From assembly GCA_951799425.1 (NCBI GenBank), contig OX637403.1, forward strand, positions 32,776,811-32,840,810: 64,000 nucleotides of DNA, written 5' to 3'. The position numbers were made by a program, and so were the translations under genes. The notes beneath the pieces were generated by a model, which had not been told where the DNA came from, searched no databases, and worked only from the letters and a program-made list of their open reading frames with translations. The DNA is from Ilex aquifolium (Eukaryota; Streptophyta; Magnoliopsida; Aquifoliales; Aquifoliaceae). Below, one piece after another: positions 22,771 to 32,603 of the stretch (within the stretch, counting starts at the first letter, position 1; each line of letters starts with the position of its first letter).

Positions 22771-25700
22771 ATGATGTAGTGATCTGGCCAGACTTCAGTC
22801 TGGGTTTTCCAGATCATTTTAACTGGTATCTTTCTATTTCTCTGACTCTCTGATTTATCTGTGCATATTGTAATTGAGCCATGAGTATAAATTTCTAATG
22901 TCTCTATGAATTACCTGGTTTTGTAAGTATGGATGCAGAATCTTTTTGCTTAACTTTTCAGGAATGGTTGTGCTTTATTTTCTCGTCAATATTGTGTATT
23001 AGGAATTTATGGTGGCTATTATTAGCATTGGGTAATATGCTAGCAAACTACATGTCAGAATAGCAGTGTGCACAAAGTATCTGAAACTTGTGTGTCAAAT
23101 TGCATTTGCATACTTATGGAACCTATTCTGACAATCCGACTGATTATTGGTTGATCTTATCAAATGATCGTACACATCTATAAATGTCACTGATGTCAAT
23201 GTCTTGTATTTCTAGGATGTTGAAAGCAGTGTGAAGCTAATGCCTAGCTACCTATTGCTTGGTGTGGTTCTATTAGTGCTCTTAATATCTTATTATGCGT
23301 ATTAGTGGGATCCCTTATATGGTTTTGGGCCTTGATCACTATTGTTGTTTTCAATTTTAGTATTATTTAGATTGCTTGATAATGGAGAGATTCAGAGCTT
23401 TCGTATTGGAAATTTTGTTTTCTTTAGAAAGGAAGGTGGTGAACAGTTTTAGCATTACCCCGAAATGCTCCATTGAACTTCTCTCTGTGCTTGTTGGTAT
23501 TGGTACATCTGCTAGTATGATTATCATGTCATGCATGGTTTGACATCTGGATCTCCTGTAATCAACTGTTTGATTGCCTCATGTTTCTGCCTCATGTGTT
23601 AGTTCCCGCCTCCAATGCTGTTGTTCCAGTAGGTAACATGGATTTGTAGTCTTTTAAAGTTCTGATGCTTCCTTAGGTTCAATGGCAATTTGATAGCATA
23701 TAGATTTAGCAAAATGGTCTGTTATGGATTGTTGGGTACTGGGAAGAGTAAGAATAATGGTATCTTGCTGAATTTAGAATCTCTCTCTCTCTCTCTCCCC
23801 TGTGTTTGTTTTCTTTTGAAGTTCTTCCATTGTCATGACAGAATGCTCTGTGGCACTAGGTCACTCCACCCCTTGAAAGCAACACCATCTGGGACAATTA
23901 ATTATTCAAAATTATCGATCTTTGTTCTTTTTGGAGAAAGCAGTGCAAAAGGGAATATAATACCAACATACTTGTCTTTGGCCTGTTAGGTTTGTAATGC
24001 TTTTCAAACAATTAGATTCTTCGCATCCACGCAAAAAAAGAACTGGTGGAGGCACAGGTTCATATCCTATTGTGTCTTTTTTTTTTTTTTTTGGGGGGGG
24101 GGTTGGGGGGGGGTGGGTGTTTGTTGGGGGGAGGGAGGAAGCATTTTAATGGACGATTTTTTTCTTAAATATGAGACTCCATTCTCTATTGAGGTTTTCC
24201 CTCTGTGGAAAAAACTAAAGTTGATGATAATCACAAGCATGAGTTTGCTATCTTTCTGTGCAGTTTTAGATAGCTGATTAATGTTGAATAGTGAATACTT
24301 TAGCAGGTCTCCAATTATTGCATATTAGAAGGGTTTTGAGCTGAATAGGTGAGAGGTGATCTCACTGCGTGCTCTTGTAGGTTACCCAGTTTATTTCTAA
24401 ACACAAAACAAGCCAGGCTTTTCCTCTGTTTTGATGGTTAAATTGATTCGTCGTTTTATGCTGGTGAAACTGTTTCTCTTTATGTCATGTCTATGATGGC
24501 AATTAGGAAATCTAAATGGTTTTGGCTGTTTTGCTTTGAACACCTTGGCTTTCAGGAGTATTAAATGGGGATCGCGTGTGTTATCAGGTGCCTGACCTCC
24601 TGTTGTATTTTCTGCATATCATGTCTTCTTGGGAGTAGCCCCTTGAGCCTCAGCACTTCTGAAAATAGAGTTAACTACTTTGATGTCTTTTGGCTTCATT
24701 TTTCTGCTTAAGAACTCATATTGATGGATTTACCCGGTCAATCTGGTTAGTCAATGGATTGCTTCTTGAAGCTACATCTTGAGTCATTTAATACTTGCAT
24801 ACTTCCCATTACATTTTGTATCCTAGGAGTAATATATGGGTAAGTATGTTAGACTTTATCTGGGTCAAGTTTGACTTTCAATTATTGAAGTTGTTACACA
24901 TATTTTCTTCTTGTGAAAGGTACATTTTCTCATTCAAGCAGCTTAGACATGCACATCATTTTTTCTGGTGATCATAACTATTCTATTAGGTGGATTCTTA
25001 GGAAATTTATGTTTAATATGTCTTCTTGCATTCTCATCTCAACTTGCAAAATTTTTTTTTAAGTGGGGCTCGTGGTTATTCAGGTGAATAACATCCTATT
25101 TTTGAGCAGAGATATCATCAGATTCAACCATTTGGTATTTTTGATGCACTATTTTAACATATGCTCTATAAGCTGTAACATTGTCATTTAATACTCAGTG
25201 GCTGCTTATGAATGTTCTGTTTGCAATGCGGCTATTATTACCTGATTTGCTCCTTATGAAGAATGTGACTGGTGGAGTGAGCTTCTCTTTTCTTTTCGTT
25301 TCTTTTTCTAATTCTTTGGTAGCTAATTGGAACGAGGGTCAAGGGGAATCGATCCCAACACATGGGTGGAGAAGTGAGCCTCTTGGAGACCAACCGAAGC
25401 CACTCAGTCAGGGCCCGTGATGGTGTATGAAGTGTGCTTTCTAAAACAACAAAGCCTTACTCAAATTACATGGAATGCCTCACAATGTCATTACACAGCA
25501 ATTGGAGTGCCATTCGTATGTTTCACTACTTGTTAATTTTCCTTAATAATGCTCTTAATTCTTGAACCATATTGCCACCAAAAAGCCTAGATATATATAT
25601 ATGGAGAGAGAGAGAGAGAGAGGGAGAGGATATATATGTCTAGTTCTCCAGTCAATTGCACATGCCAGCAATACTGCAATGACAAGGTGTTGTATGTACA

Positions 25701-26639
25701 GGTCGTTAAGTAATCACATATTCCCTTTCATAATTACCTATTACTCAATTGGGCATCTACGCGCTAAAGATTTTTAGTGTATTTCAGGAAGAGTTGCGAA
25801 AGGTAGAGCTCACACCAGCTAGCACCAACTGCCCTTTTTCACTTATTTTCTCTCAAGTTGAAGGTATGTATATACTTGTACATTCTCTCTTTTCACTATT
25901 TTGGAGATTCCCTTGAAGATATCTGTGTAACCGGTGGACTAGTTACTACAGTTACTAAATTTTGCCTTGGCACTAACCACAATTAGTGTGGCTCTGGGCA
26001 TTTGATTGCATGGTGAAATAGGAGTAACTAAATTATGAGACGAGCAAACCAATGAAGGCCTGACCTGGGGGACACTGGGAAGAACATATTACATACAGGC
26101 TGACCATCCATGTGGAGCCTGTAAAATGAATAGACCATGTTGATTAGTCTGTGAGTGTCCTTTCTCATTTTCTTTCTTTAGTCCTTCGGAGGATAGAACA
26201 TCCAAGTGGGGATATACCTAAGTAACTCAAAATAGAAATGAAAATCAAGGCGTATTTCTTGTTCTTGTCGTTAACCAAATTTACAGTTCATAGAAATGGT
26301 GCTATTGGTGAAGAATGATTGATCTGAAATTCAGAGTGGTCCCTTTATATTTTAAAGCCTTAACCTTTAGGAGGGACATAAACAGTAGTTGTAGGAAGCA
26401 GGCACTTGAGCTATATGGATCGTCTTACCCTTTTAAATCATGCCAACATATGTAACAAAACGATACAACCCACATGATGCAATATGATGTGCAAGAGATA
26501 AATAGATGTTCGAGAATGGAGAAGGTGCATGTTGCCTATCTGGCTGTAAACCAGCAATTAGAACCAATTCAGAGGTTGTACATCGGAGAAAATTTGGCAA
26601 TTTGTAAGGGAAGGTTATTTTTGCTTGTATAAATAGTTG
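22771..26639. other. Long gene-free stretch
   Basis: Mostly T-rich sequence after the receptor pseudogene. It includes a G-rich run near 24090-24130, CT and GA tracts (23781-23798, 25602-25632) and two small exon-like patches listed separately. No complete gene is supported on either strand. Confidence 0.5.
25199..25863 (+). pseudogene. Two orphan exon-like fragments of an unidentified gene
   Basis: At 25788-25863 a 76-bp block lies between a good acceptor (TGTATTTCAG) and donor (GTATGT) and reads EELRKVELTPASTNCPFSLI then FSQVE, with protein-like composition. At about 25199, after a CAG acceptor, a frame reads AAYECSVCNAAIIT, then a stop, then FAPYEECDWW, like a zinc-knuckle piece. I do not recognise the family. 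No further exons were found, so remnants of a lost gene are the best guess; chance is possible. Confidence 0.22.
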
Positions 26640-28420
26640 TCAACAACTAATTAGTAAGTATTTGACTTGTGAGTACTTGACTTGTTGACAACATGTTGTT
26701 GGATTAAAACAATTTTACAAAACAGTTTTTTAAGTGTAAAAATTAAATTTTTGGTCAATTTTGAGTCTAAATTAAAATGGGACCCGTTAGTTGTTTCGAG
26801 TAAACTTTCTTGGGTTCGTATTCTACTCTGTGAGGAGAATAATGTAGTATATTCACTTGTTCAAATCGAGTAAGAAATGAATGAGAAAATAGGCTCCAAA
26901 ATGACTCTCTTGAAATGTGAAAATAAAGGTTGTGCAATGTGGGATTTGACATCAATCCCACATTGGTTGAGGAAGAAGTTCTAGATGTGCATATATAGGA
27001 CAAATTTTGTTCAATGAGATTGGGCCCCAAGGGGTACCACAATTTTATGAGCGAAGCGAGCGCTTACATGCCTTTGGTTCTATCACACGTGCGCTGCCCG
27101 CCCACCACGACCCGACCAGGCTCGGGTGTGGGTGTGGGTAGGGGTGACAATTTTTGACACGACATGATAACTTGACACAAAACACGACACGAAATAAATG
27201 GGTTTGAGTTGATTATTTTTTAGTACAAACCCGTGTATGACACGACCCGTCAACACGAAGTGTTAATGGGTCGTGTTCAGGTTCAACTCGAATTGACCCG
27301 TCAACACAAAGTTTTTAACTCGAAGGAAATTGAACTGACCTTTTCGTTGCATGTATGAGTTTTCATGTTCTGATGACTTGTTTTTTCCATTGCTTCTGAT
27401 GTTTAATTTAGTTGCGCAATGTACGATTAGCATATTTAATTAGTATTATAGAAATAAAATATTAATTATTTGTAACTGTTTATCAAACACTGACATAATT
27501 ATTGTATAAAAAAGATATTATTACTCATTATTATTATTATTATTAAGTTAATTTTTAGTTTGTAGAAAAAGTACGAGGAGAGATTCAATTAAGTGAAAAT
27601 AAAATCTTAGCGTTAAATTTTTATTCAAAGTTTATGTGGGTCAACACGAATACGAACACGACACGAAAATAAACAGGTCAACTCGACACGACACGATTAG
27701 TTAAATGTGTTAAGTTAGGGTTGACTAATGTTCGACACGACTAATATTCGACACGACACGAACCCGACACAACACGACCCGATTGCCACCCCTAGGTGTG
27801 GGTGTGGGTGTGGTTTAGATCAAACCCTATCTTTTTTGAGAAAATTCGTTTAATTAATTGGGCGAGAATTTTTGAACCGAAATTAAATTTCGGTACCTGT
27901 TCGCACTGGTTCGGATTTTTTGTTTTCCTTCGGTCCGAAATTTGAGTTGTGTATGTTCATATGAAACAGTTACACAAGTGGTGTCTTCTGGCTGCATGTG
28001 ACTGCTGGGTTGTATCCGTTCAGATGGTGACTGTCCGGATCAGTCACCATTCTCTCTTATAAATAATTCAGTCACATAATCATTTTGCATGTAATTCATC
28101 CAATACACTCTTAGTCATTTAAGGCAGTCTCATACATCATTAAGACAATCTACATTTTGGAGAGTCCACAACACAATTTCTGATTCGCTGGACGAGTAGA
28201 TTGAAGTGCTACTTCTACTCGTGTGAAGATCATTGTATTATGGGAGACAGACGTTTGATATTTCCATAAGCACCGTGTGTGGGGGCGAAATCTGTCTTAA
28301 GGACATAGTGTCAAACACTAGTTTTGATTTACATAAAATTCAATAACAGTTCATATTTTGTAACCGAATTAGTATTTATATTAATTTGACAAATAGTTAC
28401 GTATTACAAGGTTCCGTCAA
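26640..28420 (+). mobile_element. LTR-like remnant (probable solo LTR), approximate ends
   Basis: A non-coding stretch with plant-LTR character: the word TGGGATTTGACATCAATCCC near 26940, a TATA-like CTTATAAATAATTCAG near 28055, a following leader-like segment, and a GGGGGCGAAATCTGTC end-like region near 28290. No partner LTR or gag-pol was found, and no 5-bp duplication was fixed, so ends are uncertain. A family A hAT MITE is nested inside at 27139-27794. Confidence 0.3.
27139..27794. mobile_element. hAT MITE family A, copy 2 (656 bp)
   Basis: Same termini (TAGGGGTGACAAT and inverse TAGGGGTGGCAAT) and interior as 7508-8167. A perfect 8-bp duplication GGTGTGGG lies at 27131-27138 and 27795-27802. 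The two copies are in the same orientation and clearly alignable throughout with scattered substitutions and small indels. The insertion split a (GGTGTG)n tract of an LTR-like remnant, so it is younger than that remnant. Confidence 0.88.
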
Positions 28421-28898
28421 AATCACTGTGCAAGCTGTCAAAAACTTTCTCCTTCCTCCTTATATAAATTAACTATTTCAGGCTTCAAATTCCAACACCC
28501 AAAATCAGTATGCAAGCTGCGATGAAACGAACTTGAAGAAGAGGACGGGGATGACTTCAATTTCTCTCCTCCTAGGTTTCTGTTTTTTGGTTTTGCAACT
28601 TGAGTTTTTGGTTTTCGGTGATGTCTTTGTTGATGCGATTTGGAATAATCTGATCACAAGCAAAAAATGTTGATACAATCTCGCTTTTGTGATGGAGCTT
28701 AAACAAGGAAAAAAATTGGATGAAAAAATATTAAAGAAAAGAGCTTTTGAGACAATATAGCAATTTTTTAGAAAATTTTTAATATGAAATTGAGTTTTTG
28801 TATTGTTGAGATTCATACTAGATTAAATTTTTTATTCTTTTTTTTTAATTTAAATTTAATTTTAATTTTAAAAAAACATTAGGGGAATTTAGAAGCCG
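28421..28898. other. Spacer, AT-rich
   Basis: Between the LTR-like remnant and the Mutator-like element. A 103-codon minus-strand frame here (28505-28816) has no recognisable domain, and I do not regard it as a gene. Confidence 0.4.
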
Positions 28899-29329
28899 GT
28901 ACAATTTTTTAGACTTATTTAGGCAAAAGTACAAAACAAAAACTTATTTGGGTTAAAGTGCATATTTTTTAAAAATGCCGCTATTGCCATCGGTAAACAG
29001 TAAATGTATGAAAACTCATGGTATTCCATCCGTTTTTTTTTTGCTAAAATCATGTAATGAGAGGGAAAATAGGGGGTTTAATTAATGCAAAACCGATTTT
29101 GGTCTAATGCGTCATCTTCGACTCCATTAAGGAAAAAGGCAAAAAATCAGGAAGTATAGATCACGTCCCTTGATCTTTGGCAAATTTAAAAGTCATAAAT
29201 ATTGCAAAGGTTTAGAAGACAAGAATCTCGGTGAGTCATTTATGGATTACAATTTTAATTAGATTACTTTTTACATTTTAGGTTTAAAAATTTTTAATTT
29301 TTTTTTGATGAAACTGTTTGGTATATATC

Positions 29330-29960
29330 ATTGTTGTAACTTTTTCTTGTCATTGCACGGTGCGACTGTCAAGTGTAATACTTTGATTTAATACTATAGG
29401 TCATTGGTTTATCTGTTTTGTGTCCCTATATGATGTATACCTCATTGGTGTAATGTCTTGAGTCACCCAATTTGGTGTGTATAATTGATGTAACCACGTG
29501 GTGATACTGAATAGTGTAACTCTTTCGTCTAATTATACAATTGAATGATACAATGGATTGGTTAGTGTAACTATTTTTAGAACATATGAATAACTATTTA
29601 GTGTATTATAGAGCAATTGTAACTAGTTGGTGTCTCATAATTGGTGTAACTGCCTGGTCAAACTGTCTTTAGAACATATGAATAAATTATTGGTGTATCA
29701 TAGGGCAATTGTAATTGGTTGGTATCGTATAATTTCAGTAACTGTTTAGTGTAACTTTTTTCATAACACATGAATAACTATTTGTTATATCATAAGACAA
29801 TTCTAACTGATTGATGTCTCATTATTGATGTAACTGTTTGGTCTAATTATTTTCAGAACACATGAATAAATTATTGGTGTATCATAAGACAATTGTAACT
29901 TGTAAGTGTTGTAAATAATCAGTAACTGTTTAGTGTAACTATTTTAGACCACATCAACGA
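29330..29960 (+). repeat. Degenerate tandem array of 92-102-bp units
   Basis: Units starting near 29581, 29673, 29765 and 29867 each contain AACAYATGAATAA, then a TATCATAAGACAATTGTAACT-like segment and GTGTAACT. Alternate units resemble each other more (ATAACTATTT versus ATAAATTATT), suggesting a two-unit period of about 190 bp. The array forms the left subterminal arm of the element above. Confidence 0.6.
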
Positions 29961-29976
29961 TAATCTTATGATGATG

Positions 29977-30489
29977 TTACGAATTGAGAGACAGAAAACA
30001 GTGCAACAGATTTTCAAGATCCTTTGGGGCAAAAATCTGTTTTTCTATGATCATCTCAACCATGGATGTCCTGAAATCGTTGTAAGGATCGGTCGAACGC
30101 TTCACCACAGGAAAACTATCCTTTACCTTCCCTTTTATTATTGGAATTAAACCCCTCTCAGACTCCTTCCTCGCAGCTATTCTGTCTCGATCCTTCGAAG
30201 AGTTTTCTCCAAAATGAGGCTTGTTTCGACCCAAAGAATCAGATGAATCAGAGGAGAGAGATTTTGAAGAGAAAAGCATAGTCTTGTCATCGTCTTCATC
30301 ACTGCTAAACCACCCATTATTTTTGCAGGAACCAAATTCACGAGAATCAAAGTTTTTACTCTTCAAATGGGTCTTCTTCTTCGTTGGCCTTCTTGTTCTT
30401 TTCACCTTTGGATTTGCTTCAAATTGTTTGAATTCATAGAATGAGTAATTCAAAAGAAAAACAATTACAGAAAACAGCATAAAATACAT
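29977..30489 (-). pseudogene. OVATE family protein (OFP) fragment, probably captured
   Basis: A 170-codon minus-strand frame. Its C-terminal third matches the OVATE domain: [20 protein letters not shown], then [20 protein letters not shown] and CFLSLNS, after which it stops. In intact OFPs the domain continues with the segment leading to a SEIW-type end; here that last part is missing and a stop from the surrounding sequence follows. Upstream is a basic, serine-rich region ([21 protein letters not shown]) as in OFP linkers, but the hydrophobic first 15 residues do not look native. OFPs are plant transcriptional repressors affecting organ shape. The truncated domain inside an inverted-repeat element suggests transduplication. 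Confidence 0.65.
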
Positions 30490-30786
30490 TAATACAAATG
30501 ACTAATTAATTAATCACATACTGAGAGGAAAACATTAAACACAAAATAGTTACAATATACAAAATCTACCACAATAGACATTGGCTGAAAACTTGTATAC
30601 AATAACAGTTACATTAAAAAATAACTCTGATTTTTTCAACACAGTTACACAACAGTTACTGTCTACACAAAAAATAGTTACACCTATTAAAAAACAGTTA
30701 CACCCATCAAAAAAATAGTTACACCCATCAAGCTAGAACTCCCATTCCTCCTAAAAATAAAAAACCAGTTAGGTTCCCTGCTACAT

Positions 30787-31275
30787 ATGCATATGGGTTC
30801 TTCTTCTCTTTTACTTTTCAACAATTCCCCTATAACAAACAACAAATGTCTTACTCCGCTATTAACAGATAATATGACGAAGGGTATTGAGCCCGATCCT
30901 TTGCTTGATAAATTCGAATGGCTAGTAATGGTTGCGATGATCAAATACGATGAAGAAAAGTTGCAAGAAAGTAGGGTGGAGGATCAGCAACCACTGCCTG
31001 TTACCGGCCAACCCACCACGTCCGGGGACAACGAGTCCTCTGATAAGCCTTCTGTGTCAGGTTCAGTTCTTCAATGTTCCAACAAGGGAAAGAAGCCGAT
31101 GGTATTAGACGATACAGACTTGTATTACAATCAAGATGTCCCTGATGAGTACTTCAATCAGATGTTATCTCATGTGCTTGAGCTTGACCCATCGAAGGTT
31201 GAAAGGACGATGAAAGAGAAGACATGGGTGAGACCTATTATGATGAAAAACCCAATCCTCAAGGTGCTTATTTAA
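30787..31275 (+). CDS. Hypothetical 162-codon frame inside the Mutator-like element
   Basis: Open frame with protein-like composition: a Ser/Leu-rich start, then IEPDPLLDKFEWLVMVAMIK, an acidic, proline-rich middle (VEDQQPLPVTGQPTTSG) and a charged end (DLYYNQDVPDEYFNQ, LELDPSKVERTMKEKTWVRP). The more plausible start is the internal Met of MTKGIEPDP. I do not recognise the family. It may be captured host sequence or element-encoded; the lack of an intron or repeat bias is the only support for coding. Confidence 0.3.
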   Translation: MHMGSSSLLLFNNSPITNNKCLTPLLTDNMTKGIEPDPLLDKFEWLVMVAMIKYDEEKLQESRVEDQQPLPVTGQPTTSGDNESSDKPSVSGSVLQCSNKGKKPMVLDDTDLYYNQDVPDEYFNQMLSHVLELDPSKVERTMKEKTWVRPIMMKNPILKVLI

Positions 31276-31499
31276 AATTCAAAAATTAAAAGATAACAAA
31301 TATGTAATCTTTACATATTCATTTCCTAAAATAACTGTCAATGATAGCTGCATAAATTAAGGAAGGGTGTTTAGGTAAAAAAAAATTTTAATTCATTTGA
31401 ATTTTGTACCTAAACATAAAAATTTTTATAAAAATTGTACTTAATGGAATAAACAACTTACTCATACATTTTTGCTCAAATAAGTCTAAAAAATTGTAC

Positions 31500-32204
31500 T
31501 CACACCTAAAAAACCCAAAACATTAAGGATGTCCACCTAACTAAACCCAAGCCCAAGCCCAAGCCCATGACCTGGTTTTGGCTCCCACGATTGCCCAGTG
31601 GGTCTATGATTACGACTCCCAAAACCAAAAATAGCAAACGGCGTGCAGGACAAGAAAAGGACGTTTATTGATGGAGACCGTGAAGCAAACCCCCTGTCAG
31701 AAAAGGAAAGAGACACTTGGTGGGTGCTCCTCTAATCAGACCCCTCACCCTCACCCTCACCCTCACCTTTTTTTTTTTGTGTTTTTCCCTTCACTTCAAC
31801 CACCAATTTTATGCACTCCTAGCGTTGACTGTAGACCATAGATATAAATTCAATTTAGTACCATTTAGTCATATCGGAAAAAAGGCAATACACCGAGAGA
31901 GAGAGAGAGAAAAAGAAAGGGGGGCCCAAGTCTTGGTGGGTTTGTCCGTATGTGAATCATAACGGGGGCGGGCGAGTGTTGGAAGTATAGGAAGCAAAAC
32001 ACAGTTCAAAATGGCGGCACCGTTACCCCCAAATCGAAACCCTTCTATCTATATACAAGCAGAGAGAAACAAAGGGTTAGTGTGCGTATACAACCTGTGT
32101 TGAGAGAGACTGAAGATCAGCTTGGGTTCTTTCTTAGGGTTTGTTTCAGTAGTACTGTGATTTTTGTATTTGGATTTATTGTGAAAATAGTGTTCCCACT
32201 GCGT
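31500..32204. promoter_or_regulatory. Upstream region and 5' UTR of the GRF gene
   Basis: Contains a short (CCCTCA)n tract near 31741-31769 and a GA tract at 31896-31913. The final 140 bp read in frame with the GRF start but include a hydrophobic, non-GRF stretch, so they are treated as 5' UTR. A TATA-like CTATATACAAG lies near 32046-32058. Confidence 0.45.
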
Positions 32205-32569
32205 ATGGGGAACGGTGATAGAACTGGGTTTGTGGGTAGCGGTGATGACTCACAGAAAACATCATCATTTGAATGTGATGTTGGGTTGGGTTTGAAGATG
32301 CAACCCACTGAATCTGAATCATTATCATTCTCTTGTCCTAGAAAGATGATGAGAATGCCTCATCATCCTTCTTATGAGAATAGCTCTGGGGGTTATGAAG
32401 GCGATGAAGGGGGTGGACCCTTATTTTGTAGCTTAAGCAATCCGGTGGCGTGTGTGAGCGATATCTACAATGTTGTCGGTGCTAGTTCTCTTTCTGGGGC
32501 TACAGTTTTGCCAAGGTCTTCGCACACCTTTACTGCTAATACGTCTTTCAGATCCTCAGGTCAAGCCCT

Positions 32570-32603
<34 letters not shown>

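Larger units (their letters stand above)
28899..31499. mobile_element. Mutator-like element carrying host gene fragments (Pack-MULE-like)
   Basis: Bounded by an inverted repeat of about 30 bp: GTACAATTTTTTAGACTTAT at 28899, continuing to about 28928, and its inverse at 31470-31499. Subterminal arms on both sides carry many copies of GTGTAACT (left, about 29380-29950) and its complement AGTTACAC-like words (right, about 30540-30725). Between the arms lies an OVATE-family fragment on the minus strand and an open frame on the plus strand. There is no transposase, so the copy would be non-autonomous. Inverted ends, repetitive arms and a captured gene fragment fit a Pack-MULE, but no flanking duplication was found, so the class is an inference and the true ends may lie further out. 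Confidence 0.42.

Noticed and set aside
28505-28816. 103-codon minus-strand frame, Lys/Ser/Phe-rich
   Set aside because: Composition follows AT-rich DNA; no domain, no splice signals, no neighbours to support it.
29580-29960. Regular 92-102-bp repeats resembling a CRISPR or satellite array
   Set aside because: Units are degenerate and contiguous without unique spacers, in a plant genome, and fit a transposon arm.
31741-31769. Telomere-like repeat CCCTCA
   Set aside because: The plant telomere unit is CCCTAAA; this is a short hexanucleotide tract with a different unit.
32082-32204. Upstream in-frame Met for the GRF protein
   Set aside because: It adds a hydrophobic 41-residue extension unlike any GRF; MGNGDR at 32205 is a better start.
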